From the NCBI GenBank assembly GCA_032718475.1, contig JAUCBJ010000243.1, positions 1-51,637 of the forward strand: 51,637 bases of DNA, written 5' to 3'. Every line of letters begins with the position of its first letter. Positions within the stretch are counted from its first letter, which is position 1. The stretch comes from Nemertoderma westbladi (lineage: Eukaryota > Xenacoelomorpha > Nemertodermatida > Nemertodermatidae). The position numbers and the translations under genes were made by a program. This document shows, piece after piece, positions 18,458-29,417 of the stretch. The notes under the pieces were generated by a model that was given only the letters and a program-made list of their open reading frames with translations, was not told where the DNA came from and made no database searches.

Positions 18458-20958
18458 TTATCAGGTTGAGATACAGGTGCTCTAGATAGAGCATCGGCAA
18501 AGCCATTATTCTTACCCGGTATCCATGTAGCAGTAAAGTTATATCCAATAAGCTTTTCTTTGATTCTCTGAAGTCGTAAATTACCTATTTTGTCCAATAT
18601 TTTACTATTTAATATGGTGATTAGAGGTTTATGATCTGTGTTAACAGAAAAATTTGGGCAACCTTGTAAATATACTCTGCATTTCGTTACTGCCCATTGA
18701 ACAGCTAACAGCTCACGTTCAATGACAGCCCAATTCGACTCTGTGGGAGTGACAAAACGGCTTCCACAGGTTACTATACACCAATTGCTGTCATGTTTTT
18801 GCATGAGTACATATCCAATACCATCTTTAGAGGCATCTGTGTGTAGTGAAATTGGTAATGTTTTATCAAATGGTTGAAGGGCCGGTAAACAAGTAAGTAA
18901 ATTTTTGGTTGCATTGAAAGCTTGTGTATGATCATGGGTCCATACAAATGCATTCTTAGGGCTCAACAAACCACGTAATGGTGCAGATATCTGAGCCAGA
19001 TTTGGTGTAAACATTTGAAGTTGTGTAATAATACCAAAAAAAGATTTCAACATGGAAATGTCTTTTGGTATTGGGAATTCTCTAATAGCTTCCATCTTTA
19101 ATGGATCACCATGAATACCATTTCGCCCGATGCGCATTCCAATAAATTCCACTTCTGGCTGGGCGAAGATAAATTTATCTTTTGACAATGTAATCTTGTA
19201 TTGTCTACATCGGTCTAGTATGGATCTCACAACAGTCACATGTTCTTCAAATGTAACTGTGTGAACCAGCATATCATCTACAACTTTTTCTACTGAAGGG
19301 ATTCCAGATATTGCTGTATCTCCCCATATACAATATACATCACCAGTTGAACTAAGGCCCATTGGGGCTCGAAGAAAATCATAGCAACCCCATGGAGTTA
19401 GGAATGTTGTATATTTTTGGCTATTGAATTCAAGAGGAACTTGCCAGTATCCTTTCACTGCATCTAAAGTTGAGAAAAACTGACACCCATTATTTAAATT
19501 TGCAACGATATCAGCAGGACACTTAAATGGATGTACCGGGCGTTCTATGTATTGATTTAGAGCAGTGTAGTCCAAACATATTCGAATCCCACCTCGTGGT
19601 TTTTGTATAACCACCATTGGAGAAATCCATTCTGGGGGTTCAGCATCAGATTCTAATTTTTTAATTACTCCTAGTTTGGTCATATTTTCTAATTCTGCCT
19701 TTGTGTCTGCCTCTAGATGAACAGGGATTTTTCTTGCAGTATATATCTTAGATGGAATTGCATTTTGTTTAAGGTGTATTTTCATTGGAGTTATGTCCAT
19801 AGCCTGGAACTGTTCAGTATCAAAGACATCAGAATATTCATCTAATAATGTTGATCGCACATTATTAGCTGATGATACTTCTTGGACATAAAGATCCCTG
19901 CTATCTTTTGGAAATATATATGGAAGGGGAAAACATTCTGGTATGATTTTTAATTGTTTCAGGGTAAACCAGGGTAGCAAAAAGGTAGATGCTGTTTCAG
20001 TAACCACTGCATTGATTATAGCCTTATGTCCATAGTAATGTAATTTTAAAGTTATGATACCAATGGATTGGATTACAGTACCGTTTGCAGCAAATACCTT
20101 CGGCTTGTGAGATTTTTTAATCTCCATTATTAAATCATTGTCTTTTATTAGACCATATGGTACGATTGGGGCATCTGCACCAGTATCTGGAAGTGAGTCA
20201 CAAACAAAAATGGCATTATTTTGTGTTCCACATACATTAATTCGTATCAATGGTGCAGAATGTGAAAATTTAATTTGAGTAATATGAACTTCATCTGAGA
20301 TCACATTAATATTAACGCCAGCACGATAAACATAGGATGATTGGTCACTGTCATCATCCCCTTCATCGCATTGTTTATTATATTCAATTTGATTAATTTG
20401 TCGTTGTTGAAAAGATTGCATAGCTGGGTTTGCTTTACAAGCAAATGAGAAGTGTCCCTTTCTCCCACAATTGACACATAATTTCCCACTGGCTGGACAG
20501 TTTTGTCTATTATTTTCATGTGGTGATGGTCCACCACACCAAGGGCAATTCCGGCTTTTTGAGAATGTAGATTGGGTTTGTGTATTGCCTTTACCCCTAT
20601 AAATAGGATAAGTTTTCTTTGACCGTGCTGGAAGTTGTTGCGTTTTTAAAACTTGAAGTGCATGAATTATATCAGAATCAGTACCTTTACTATTTAACAT
20701 TGTTTCTCGAATTTCATCAATAGTAAATGTATATTGTGGTACCGGTATTTCAACAGCCCCATCTGGGGACGAAATTGTTTGTATATTGTGTATTAATTGA
20801 TCACGGTTTGGTTGTTTGGAAACATTTGATTCATGGTCACCGTGTTCAAATGCAATACATTCATTTCTAACGTCATCTAAGGTAGGGTGCCCCATTTGTA
20901 AAGCAAATAATTTCCGTTGGAGTTCAATGTTTATGACACCTTGACATATTTGGACCAT
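18301..20958 (-). pseudogene. Gypsy gag C-terminus, protease, reverse transcriptase and RNase H
   Basis: An 885-codon frame. Near residues 137-175 are two zinc knuckles, one atypical (CPWCGGPSPH...C) and one canonical CVNCGRKGHFSFAC. The retropepsin motif is LPDTGADAP at about 255. The RT (about 400-600) shows GGIRICLDYTALN, FSTLDAVKGYWQVPL, LRAPMGLSS and the catalytic VVDDMLV. RNase H (about 730-840) shows LHTDASKDG, an E in VIERELLAV and NTDHKPL. The start given is an internal methionine: the frame is continuous with the upstream gag frame except for one TAA at 21,184. It ends when the frame is lost in the 133-bp duplication. Confidence 0.92.
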
Positions 20959-21183
20959 TAAGTTGCGGTCTATACATCTGTGGCATGGTTCAGTTAATTC
21001 TTGCAGGCCACGCAGGCGAACAAAAAAATCATTAAATGGTTCACCAGCGACCTGATGACAACTGTTGAATTCGACACATCTGCGAATCCAACTACATTTT
21101 TTTTTGTAATATTCATGGAGAATGTCCAGAATTTCATCAACAGTATGTTGTGGTGTGACATTAAGGGACAGACGACTTGTAGT

Positions 21184-21807
21184 TTATAATTCTGGAGAAA
21201 TACATGCTTGAAGTTGAGCAATTTGGTAATCATGCTCCATGTGTTGCATCGCATTTATACGGAAAAATTGGAGGAAATTAATTTTCCATGTATTGTAGTC
21301 TGCAAGAGAAACGTCTTTGTTCAGACGATCTGGCTGACAGGTTCGATCTATGCGTGGATTTTTAATATGTGTACCGGTAGCTACTGGATCAGCAGGCCTA
21401 CCATTAGTATTAACATCACTAACCTGAGAATGATTTAAAATGTTCAAAGTACTTGAGTACCGGTAACTTAATTCTTGAACCCGGTCGCGGAATTCTACAA
21501 CATTATCTTCCAGTGAATTCGCATATAATGTTTCTTTGTCACCATCCTTTGTAGGTTCTAACACCTGGACATTGTGGTGTGCTTCGAAATATTTGTTTGC
21601 AGCCATTTGAAAATCTGTTAATCGGCTTGTTACTGCTTCAATTATTAATGGCGTTAATTGTTCATGGTCCATGGTGGTATATTTTTGTAGCGAGTCCTCA
21701 AGGCGTCTCATTGCTGTAGTAACACGTCCCTTGAAGGCTGATCGCGAATATTTGGCTGCTGTAATAGATGTAGCTGTAGTACCGGTACCGGTGCCGGTAT
21801 CCGTCAT
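21184..21807 (-). pseudogene. Gypsy gag N-terminal part, cut by an in-frame stop
   Basis: A 207-codon ATG-started frame with a Thr/Gly-rich N-terminus followed by a helical capsid-like region, ending at TAA (21,184-21,186). The distance to the downstream frame is a multiple of three. Reading through the TAA continues with sensible gag sequence (for example CSWIRRCVEFNSC and EPFNDFFVRLRGL) into the zinc knuckles. The stop therefore lies within capsid, not at the gag/pol border, and is better explained as a nonsense mutation than as programmed readthrough. Confidence 0.85.
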
Positions 21808-22045
21808 GTTGCTATGTTGAGCTGTAGGTGCTTATTGTAAGCACCCTGACACCTGTTGTAGGCTAGGTTATAGGCCTATTGGTAGGCCTATATGTCTGTA
21901 GAGCTGTAGATTGTAGGTTATCTTGTTGGCTAACCAATGATGGGGTAGGCCTATTGCAGTATTGTTTGTAGACCAGTTGAGTTTTAAGACCTATTATTTA
22001 TTTGTTCCATCTTGTAGTGTGTAGTGCCGCAGTGTATTTGTATTT

Positions 22046-22062
22046 CCAGATTCGCAGCGCCA
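22046..22062 (-). other. Primer-binding site candidate
   Basis: TGGCGCTGCGAATCTGG follows the 5' LTR without a gap on the element strand. The initial TGG fits pairing with a tRNA 3' CCA; the particular tRNA was not identified. Confidence 0.6.
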
Positions 22063-22257
22063 TGTAAAGTACTGAAGTACCAGTAGGCAGTAGATATACT
22101 GCCAGACTGCTGTGTATGAAAATATGGGATTGCCAGATGACAAAGTACAGAAGTACTTATGTTATATATTGAATACTTGACTTTCCATAGGCCTGTAGGC
22201 CTACATATATATAAGTATATAATATCACTTAAGGGTAACTTAGATCAACACTGTACA
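22063..22257 (-). repeat. 5' LTR of the Gypsy element
   Basis: 195 bp, TG...CA ended and almost identical to the 3' LTR. It is followed on the plus strand by the target duplication GCATC. Confidence 0.95.
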
Positions 22258-22262
22258 GCATC

Positions 22263-22700
22263 CCAGGGAGGTCATCTTCCTACAAAGCATTAGCATTCAT
22301 TATGGCTCCGATGCCAACCATGTTTCTAATATCTCTGACGTTGCAAGACTTGGAGAGAGCCAGGTTCAAGCAGCGGGAGAAGCAGTGTGTAAAACGCCAG
22401 TGGTTATTTCTACAATATCCTAGCCTGGACACCTCGAAACTGGGCCGACATGTTGGATGTGCCATCATACCCTTGTCCCCTCATGTCCCCAATGGGGATT
22501 TCTGATGTTTCAAAGAATGACTTTGACAAGCTGATCAGTCAAGACTTTACCTGTCATTGATGTCATCCCCAAGTAACCTATGAAGGCTTCCTCAACTTCC
22601 CCTGTGACATTGTTGAAAAACCAAACCGATATTGAGACCTGCTCCTTCCCAGACACGTCTGTGGTTTCGTCCTCCATTACTTGGTTCCACAATTTTGTCT
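22263..22700 (-). pseudogene. hAT transposase relic, central part
   Basis: The minus strand reads DETTDVSGKEQVSISVWF followed by a FIGYLGM segment. In other frames it then reads the CFSRCLNLALSKSCNVRDIRNM block, the usual order around the first catalytic Asp and the conserved CxxH/CLNL region of ZMYM-related hAT transposases. At least one frameshift separates the parts. Its C-terminal continuation is at 16,100-16,450, beyond the inserted Gypsy element. Confidence 0.75.
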
Positions 22701-23437
22701 TAACATATTTACAAACGCTTACCAGTTTTAATTACATTTATATTAAGTTTAATAAAATTATGTATAATAAGAATATTTGTCAACAAATTTACTATAGAAT
22801 TTAACAAACATCTCAAGTTTTATTATAACTATATTAGTCATTTTCTTTGTTAAATTTGATAAAACAATATTGTTGCATCACAATCATGAATCATCACATA
22901 GCAGCAACCAATAACGTATGAGATCTGAAGATACAAGGTGTGTGTGTATGTACTGCCTGTTGATGTGCCTGTAATACTAGTGTTCTTTCAAACTTTTGTA
23001 TAGTACTAGAGCTAATTACTTTACATGTGTTTACACAGGTCAACCCAGGTTGCCAGCAATGCAATTTTGCAGGAGTACCATTACAGTATATGTCTGTATG
23101 TGCTGCACTGACTCAATTTCAGAATTTTAAAGGTAAAAGGCATCCCATCCACAGTAAACACACAAATCTGCAAATGACAACAGCACAACACCTATTGAAA
23201 AGTTTTAAACTGTATGCTGAACAGCTCAATATCTCGATATGCTCAATAACTTATTCTCCAGCTTCATATGCTCAATTTCTTATTCTCCAGCTCCCCTTCC
23301 AATTTCTATTTCTAGACCTCAACGAGCTCTATTGCTCCCAATTTGGACAGCCATGGTATCGGACCCATTTACATCTTGTTATTTTCGCTGGAGGAAAAGA
23401 GATACAGCTCGATAACTAGTAACTCAACCCTTCTACC

Positions 23438-23847
23438 AGAGGAAATCGATTTCAAATGCATTCAATTTAAAGAACAAAGAGAGTCCTTCTGGTTTTGTTA
23501 AAGCTGTTTACCTTGGCCATTCTAGTCCTGAAGAAGATATTCAAATAAAAGAATGTCATCTACAACTTGAGGCTAACAATAATCCATCATTGAGTGCTAA
23601 TTGTAGCTTCAGATTTCTAGATGAGTCTCTCAATCGCAATGTTTATATTATTGCAGATTCCCAATGAATCAGTTCAACTGATTTTTTAAATCCTGTAGGG
23701 GAAGAAGAGGAGAGTCGGATTGGTTCTTTCAGTGTTACTGGAAATGTGGTTGCCATTGAAGATGATGGTGAAGAGAGCTATGACATTGGAGATATTGGCA
23801 ATGACAACTACACTAGGTTTACCAGACCACAATCATTAAAGCTATAA
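23438..23847 (+). pseudogene. Unrecognised coding relic
   Basis: One plus-strand frame stays open for about 135 codons apart from a single TGA near 23,665. It includes SPSGFVKAVYLGH, NPSLSANCSFRFLDES and an acidic C-terminus (EEEESRIGS, EDDGEESYDIGD), ending at TAA. The composition looks protein-like, but I recognise no family. It could be part of a transposon accompanying protein or a host exon. Confidence 0.3.
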
Positions 23848-24664
23848 ATAAAATACCAAAGCTATAAATACACTTGTTGCGGACTAAGCATAATAAACAT
23901 TCAAATGAACTAAACTGTAATCTCTGCAAGCTTCAGAAAAGTTATCATTGAACAAATATGGGTAATGATGGATTCCCATCTCCAAATCCACTCACAGGTT
24001 CCTGTCAATTTCGAAGGACGAAATCTGGTGAACTTAGGAAGCATAAATTTAAATCCTACCGCATATGGCTTGGAAGTGATGTGGCTAATGGTAAGAGTTG
24101 CCATGAGGAATAGCTTGGATGTTGGGATGGTAACTCACAATTACTTGGATTGAATGTGATGGATTGAATTAATCAGATTGATATGATTATCTTATATATC
24201 TTATATATATTGCAGGTACTGTATTTTACACAATGTACAAATACAAGTGGATTCTGGATGTTCTACCATGATATCGGTTTAAAAGGATATAGTAGTAGCG
24301 ATTCTCAGGGTTGTTTGTATTCTATAATTACAGATTATATATTGTTTATTATGCAATTGACCATTAATAAACCGCCAGTAAAGACAGTAAAGAATCGTAA
24401 CAAGATCAACATAGACACACAAACAGTTTTTGCTTTTTTTATTTCTATTTAGTATTTATTTTTTTAGTCCTGTTTAAATTACTTAATAATTTATACAATC
24501 TATGGATGTTAAAACATATAAACAATAATATTCGTTTGCAGTACAGGTCATAGCTGCTTCTGTATTAGGATACAGATTAAATCCATCCATAAGGGCGGAC
24601 TGTATTCAATAGCAACCGTAAGGTAGCTTACCACCTATAGCAAATCAATCGGAAAGATGCAGAA

Positions 24665-24735
24665 GCCTCCGTGGTGTAGTGGTTAGCATACCTGAACGTT
24701 TATCGAGAGACGCGGGTTCAATCCCCGCTGGTGGC
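24665..24735 (+). tRNA. tRNA-like sequence (probably tRNA-derived, not a functional gene)
   Basis: 71 nt beginning GCCTCCG and ending TGGTGGC. It has an A box (TGGTGTAGTGG), a well-paired T arm around GCGGGTTCAATCCCCGC and a B box GGTTCAATCCC. The acceptor stem has a T-T mismatch, and the anticodon stem around CCTGAACGTTTATCGAG is poorly paired, with C rather than T before any GTT anticodon. It is therefore more likely a SINE head or pseudo-tRNA with an intact pol III promoter. Confidence 0.45.
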
Positions 24736-24968
24736 AAATTCATTTTTTCCGCTCCATTTGCTATAGAGTTGGATCATCCTAAGTCCTGTTTAAATTACTT
24801 AATAATTTATACAATCTATGGATGTTAAAACATATAAACAATAATATTCGTTTGCAGTACAGGTCATAACTGCTACTGTATTAGGATACAGATTAAATCC
24901 ATCCGTAAGGGTATAGCAACCGTAAGGTAGCTTACCACCTATAGCAAATCAATCGGAAAGATGCAGGA

Positions 24969-25039
24969 GCCTCCGCGGTGAAGTGGTTAGCATACCTGAA
25001 CGTTTATTGGGACACGCGGGTTCAATCCCTGCTGGTGGC
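24969..25039 (+). tRNA. tRNA-like sequence, second repeat copy, more degraded
   Basis: Same element in the second unit: GCCTCCG start, A box changed to CGGTGAAGTGG, T arm weakened to GCGGGTTCAATCCCTGC. The changes do not preserve pairing, supporting pseudogene or SINE status. Confidence 0.4.
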
Positions 25040-25670
25040 GAATTTATTTTTTCCGCTCCATTTGCTATAGAGTTGAATCATCCTAAGTCCTGTTTAAATT
25101 ACTTAATAATCATTAATAATTATTTTGAACTTCAGCATTTGTAAAAAAACTTTGATTATAGCTTCACCCTGGTGTACCTTGCTATAGTATAGTATATAAA
25201 ATTTGGCACGGTACCAAAGATGTATCAATGCTGTGTTATGGGAGTGATCCCTGAGGCATTTCGCCACCCGGAAAACCAATATGTCACCTTAAACAGTTAT
25301 ATTAACCAAAATGGGAAAAAATCAACACCCTGCATTGTAAGGACCCCAAAGGTCAACTTACAAGCAGGAAGGAGCCTTGCCAAAAGCACTATATTGGATG
25401 TCACCTGTCTACCATGTATATTACTGTAGAGCTATTGTTTAGTATATATTTATTGGTACAGTGCATTGTAACTAACCTACAGGGTGACGGCATCCTAACA
25501 TTAGTCACCACCGATAGATAGAGTGAGAGAGAGAGATTAATTAAGACAAATAAGCGATTAATCAAATTAAAACCAGCCAATAGCAAAACAGCTGCACCTG
25601 ACAACGATTGGTCAGGGCACAGTCACATGTGAACAGTCACATATTGATCACATGTGACAACAGGAAGCAG

Positions 25671-26646
25671 GACAATTCGGTCCCGGACAATTCAATCCGG
25701 ACAATTCGGTCCCGGAAAATTATGTCCCATTAATTTTGTGTTTTGGGACAGAATTGTCCGGGACCGAATTGTCCGGATACTGACTAGGACAATTCGGTCC
25801 CAAAACATACATATTAATGGGACCGAATTGTCCGGAACCAAATTGTCCGGGACCAACTTTAATTGGTACTATATAATGGTGAATGTTCTAGAACCTTTAG
25901 ATATTATTATATGGTAGCTAGTGTTTTTTTACTAGCTAGTATTTTTTGAAAATAAAAAAATTTTACTTTTTTTTGTTAACATTATTAGTTATGGTAGCTA
26001 TTGTGTTTTTATGAAGCTTGTGAATTATAATACTAGCTAGTAATAGTATGTATTTAAAATGTTTAAAACGTTTTTAATATATTGCGTATCTATACTGTAT
26101 GTGTTATTGGTTGGTTAACAAGCCTAAATTATTATCCTAGATAATAGCTGGATCTCATTCAGGGACACTTTGCTGAATTTAGATTAAAAAAACTGTACCG
26201 CCACACGATGTTCTGTTCAGCTTAAACTGTTATAATATCATCAATATTTTTGGTAATTAATATATTCTGCAACAGCTTAGGCCTAATTCTGAAATATCAA
26301 TGTTTTCACAATTTTTTTTGTAATTTCAAGAAAATGCTAGCTAGTAAAAAAAACACTAGCTACACCTTAATAAATAGTATATAATAATGTTCTCGTACAC
26401 TTAACAATAACAAAAAAAAATACTGTATTTTTTAAATTAAAAAAAATTATAGCTAGTAAAAAAAACACCATAAAAAATATATCAACTAATGTTCTAGAAG
26501 ATTCACCAATATCAAAAAAGCACTAAAACGTTGCTATCAGGAACCAGACAATTCGGTCCTAGGACAATCAGTCCTAGGACAATTCAGTCCCATTTATTTA
26601 GTGTTTGGGACCGAATTGTCTGGGAATTGTCCGGGACCGAATTGTC
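25671..26646. mobile_element. Fold-back element with clustered GGACAATTCGGTCCC motifs at both ends
   Basis: Both ends are arrays of the 15-mer GGACAATTCGGTCCC and its complement GGGACCGAATTGTCC in mixed orientation (about 25,670-25,855 and 26,546-26,646). Inside these, further inverted segments pair: AATGTTCTAGAA at 25,880 with its mate near 26,490, and AGCTAGTGTTTTTTTACTAG (near 25,918) with the copy near 26,336-26,362. The centre has no coding capacity. The nested symmetry fits a MITE or Foldback-type element. The octamer TGACAACA lies 8-9 bp outside each end, but whether it is the target duplication is unclear. Confidence 0.65.
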
Positions 26647-26770
26647 ATACATCGATGACAACACTGTAACATTTACATATATGTATCACATTATGATACA
26701 CATACTCATGTTTAACTAGGCACTGTGACCCTACTGCTGTCTGGTTGTAGAGTGTAGGCCTGGTTACATC

Positions 26771-26971
26771 GCGTTTCGGCAACTGTCGGGTTTCGGCAAA
26801 AAAGTTGCGTTTCGGCAAAAAAGTTGCGTTTCGGCAAAAAAGATGCGTTTCGGCAAAAAAAGTCGCGATTCGGCAAAAAGTCTCGATTCTGCAAAAAAAA
26901 GTTGCGTTTTGGCAACAGTCGTGATTCGGAAAAAACTTACGTTTCGGCAAAAAAATTGCATTTCGGCAAAA
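26771..26971. repeat. Minisatellite, about 18-bp unit, ten or eleven copies
   Basis: Imperfect head-to-tail copies of GTTGCGTTTCGGCAAAAAA. The conserved core is TTTCGGCAAAA; single-base changes and A-run length differences separate the units. Confidence 0.9.
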
Positions 26972-27573
26972 GATAAAAATAAATTCCTAGATATGTTAGA
27001 TCTGGGTTGAATTCAATAATTAAAATTGGAGTTACTCCAGTCCCTGGCTTTAGACCCCGTAGGAATTTTGGGGTGGATGGGGTTTCTCACCGAATCCTAG
27101 TTGGACATACATATATGGGTGAAAAAAACTTGGGTAGACTTTCTGGTTCCTGGGCGTAAGTTTTTTATAGCCATTTGTTTTGTGCGTCCGTGAGCTGTTC
27201 ACAATTTCAAAAATTGTGGCGATTTGAGTATTTACTATGACAGTTTCCAACGTAACATAATAATACACTTTAAAAATTGTGGTGAAAGTGGTAAAACATA
27301 CCAGCGAATTTTTGCGTTATACGCCACATAATATACAGTACCTGTTTTTTAATACATTGTGAAAAGATCCAATTATTTCATGTAATAATGTTACCTATAC
27401 ATATTTTCTATGCTGTGCAAGTAAATACATTGTGTTCTAGAATACTAGCTACTAATTTATAGCTATTAATAAAATTTGTTACATCATTTTAAGTATTTAT
27501 TTTTAACATCATTTTAAGTATTTATTTTAAACATAAATCATTAATTTAACATAAAAACAGAAAGCAAAAGTTC

Positions 27574-28248
27574 TTGGTCTCACCGATAATGTTCGTTAAA
27601 TGGTATTTTCCGAACTTGAAAACCGAAACAATGAAGCAAGTTATTCCTGTTTTTCATATATTTGACAGAATAAATTACTTAAGGTGGGGATCATTATTTC
27701 TTCAGCAAATGCTGAATCTTGATAAATCACATCCTGAGGTTTATGATCAGTTCATGAAAGGCCATTTTGTTGTACGGAGAACTAAAGGGAAGTTTAATGC
27801 GGTTGGTGTCGATATGGCTCTGGAACAGACAATAAATAGATCTCAAAAGTCAAGTGGTGGAATTATTGGTCAATCTAAGCGAAAAGACTATATTGCAGAA
27901 TGGAACCTGGTCTATCATGAGGTTCTTTCAATTCGACAAGCAATGCAAGTACTACTTAATGTTAGACAAGTCGATTATGAGCTGCAGATACATCATGAGT
28001 TAAGTGGAAACCTCAGAAACGAGATGGATTTAAGTATAGCAAAAATGATGCAGTATATCGAATGCAAAGAAAATCCCTATATTAATGGAGGTGAGGTTAA
28101 ACTTCATAATTTATTAACAAACGAAATTGTACCACCATCAACTTCCGAAAAGCTACTTAACTTTTTGACCCTGGCAGACAATGTCTATTCCTCCTTTCAT
28201 TATGAAAGATTTATCAAGTTCTCCAAGCCTCTATCAGCTACCATATAG
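27574..28248 (+). pseudogene. Transposase-like protein, N-terminal block
   Basis: An open frame of 224 codons without an ATG at its start, so the true N-terminus lies upstream or is lost. It has a block I recognise from large uncharacterised invertebrate proteins: FDRINYLRWGSLFLQQM, HPEVYDQFMKGHFVVRRT, GKFNAVGVDMALEQTINR and GGIIG. The invariant Asp and Glu in VDMALEQ could be catalytic in a transposase fold, though this is not shown. The frame ends at 28,248, and the expected continuation is in the next frame. Confidence 0.65.
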
Positions 28249-28981
28249 ACAAAATCTTCCTACTTTTCAAAGTACAACAATCGGGGATCAATGCTCAAAA
28301 CAACAACATAAAAATTATATCAAAGAACTGTTGCAATCGCAAAGGTCAGTTGATATCGCTAAGGAAAGAGGAATGGAAATGGAAGAGATCCTTAGTTCCG
28401 ATATCACACCATCGTCTTTGATTGATAGTCATGGTGCTACAACTAAGCCAATGAAATCCAGTTTAATTTCTGAGTTAATGAGAATGATGGAAAGTGTAGA
28501 CATGAATTTTGAAAAAGACACCGCACTAAAGACATGTCTTGTTGTTGATGTTATGAATCAACTTCGCAGAATACCACTAAAGGGAAAGGGAACATTTCGT
28601 GAAATTTTCGAAGCGTTCAACCGTGGAGGAGCGATCGAGGGTCTGGAGAAGTTCAACATTGAAGAAGCAGACCTGCGTCTCATTCCGCATATTTTGAACG
28701 CGGTTAAAGATGGATCTGAAAGAATCATCGTGCTCTCAAATGATACCGATGTGTTGGTGCTGCTCATCCATTTCTACAACACTTTTCACGAGAATGGTTT
28801 GTCAGAGTTATGGATGAGAAAAACGTCAACAGAACTTATCCCAATTCATCGACTTGTGGAACAGATCGGTCCTATTAGTGAGGCTATACTTGCATGTCAT
28901 TACCTCACCCTCACCAAGGGCAGCCCTAAAGGTGCACCCAGAACTCTATTTAAAGAACTTCGGGCGATGTTTCCCACCTAA
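28181..28981 (+). pseudogene. PIN/XPG-like nuclease block of the same gene
   Basis: A 266-codon frame overlapping the previous one by 68 bp in another frame; useful similarity starts about 28,243. It has a linker with ERGMEMEEILSSDITPSSL, then KTCLVVDVMNQLRRIP. The core follows: NIEEADLRLIPHILNAV and ERIIVLSNDTDVLVLLIHF. The E-E-A-D and N-D-T-D motifs are spaced like the acidic metal-binding residues of FEN1/XPG- and PIN-type nucleases. The similarity fades near 28,910, where the gene continues in the next frame. Confidence 0.65.
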
Positions 28982-29417
28982 TAAAGAATCATTCAAACAT
29001 GCAGAGCAGCAATATTTGGTTAAGGTCATAAAGCCACGATCGACTAGTAAAACGTTTGACAGTCTTCGATCCGAAATCGTTAGACAAGAAGGTGCTCCAA
29101 AGTTATTAAACCTTCCTTGTTCAAGTCATTCATTGCAGGGTCATTTGTTGCGCGCCTTCTACAATGTTTATTTGTGTACATCAGTATTAAATAGTAACTC
29201 GCCCAACCTAGAACCAACAGATTATGGATTGTCTATTAATGAGAATGACTCATCAATCATGCCCGATCCTAGGAATAATGAACTACCTAAATGGGCGACG
29301 ATTACTTGCTTCTGCAAGAAGTGCAATACTATGCGATGCAGATGCCGGAAAGATATCGTTTCTTGCACATCATTTTGCAAATGCAATTTTGAAATGGAGT
29401 GCGAAAATATTCCATAA
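28854..29417 (+). pseudogene. C-terminal block with Cys-rich tail of the same gene
   Basis: A frame of 187 codons; convincing from about 28,937 (ELYLKNFG). It includes KTFDSLRSEIVRQEG, SSHSLQGHLLRAFYNVYLC, a PTDYGL motif and the closing tail CFCKKCNTMRCRCRKD plus CTSFCKC, a regular cysteine array able to bind zinc. This tail follows the nuclease-like block in related proteins. Two frameshifts (near 28,245 and 28,910) separate the three blocks, which otherwise abut in order; the copy is therefore inactive, but only lightly damaged. Confidence 0.65.

Larger units (their letters stand above)
16456..22257 (-). mobile_element. Complete Ty3/Gypsy LTR retrotransposon
   Basis: This 5.8-kb minus-strand element is bounded by two nearly identical LTRs (194 and 195 bp) with TG...CA ends and a perfect 5-bp target duplication GCATC (16,451-16,455 and 22,258-22,262). 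A primer-binding site candidate abuts the 5' LTR and a GGGGGGAGG polypurine tract abuts the 3' LTR. The order is gag, zinc knuckles, protease, RT, RNase H, integrase, the Ty3/Gypsy arrangement. LTR similarity indicates a recent insertion, yet the coding region has one in-frame stop in gag and a 133-bp tandem duplication that shifts pol. No env frame was seen. Confidence 0.95.
24467..25112. repeat. Tandem repeat of about 304-316 bp with a tRNA-like segment in each unit
   Basis: Two full units (24,467-24,782 and 24,783-25,086) and the first 26 bp of a third. Units are about 95% alike by eye; the first has a 12-bp insertion near 24,600. Each unit has a unique-looking AT-rich part, then AGCAACCGTAAGGTAGCTTA, then a tRNA-like stretch, then TTTTTTCCGCTCC. 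A piece of the same repeat is at 677-722. Best read as a SINE-like or tRNA-containing tandem repeat. Confidence 0.85.

Noticed and set aside
21184-21186. Programmed stop-codon readthrough between gag and pol
   Set aside because: The in-frame TAA lies within capsid, well upstream of the zinc knuckles, not at the gag/pol border; a nonsense mutation is simpler.
21208-21438. Plus-strand frames across 17.2-21.5 kb opposite the Gypsy pol
   Set aside because: They are antisense to a well-supported gag-pol with all catalytic motifs; no motif of their own.
24665-24735. Functional tRNA gene
   Set aside because: Promoter boxes and T arm are good, but the acceptor has a mismatch, the anticodon stem is poorly paired and the second copy degrades further; kept only as tRNA-like.
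25220-25429. 69-codon ATG-started plus-strand frame (MYQCCVMGVIPEAF)
   Set aside because: No family recognised, no splice context or codon evidence; length is within chance for this DNA.
26645-26961. Minus-strand frames rich in FCRN/FAE repeats
   Set aside because: They are translations of the 18-bp TTTCGGCAAAA minisatellite, not a gene.
26771-26971. CRISPR-like array (regular short repeats)
   Set aside because: Units are head-to-tail without unique spacers, and the DNA is eukaryotic; it is a minisatellite. The same applies to 8,770-9,600 and 11,805-11,876.
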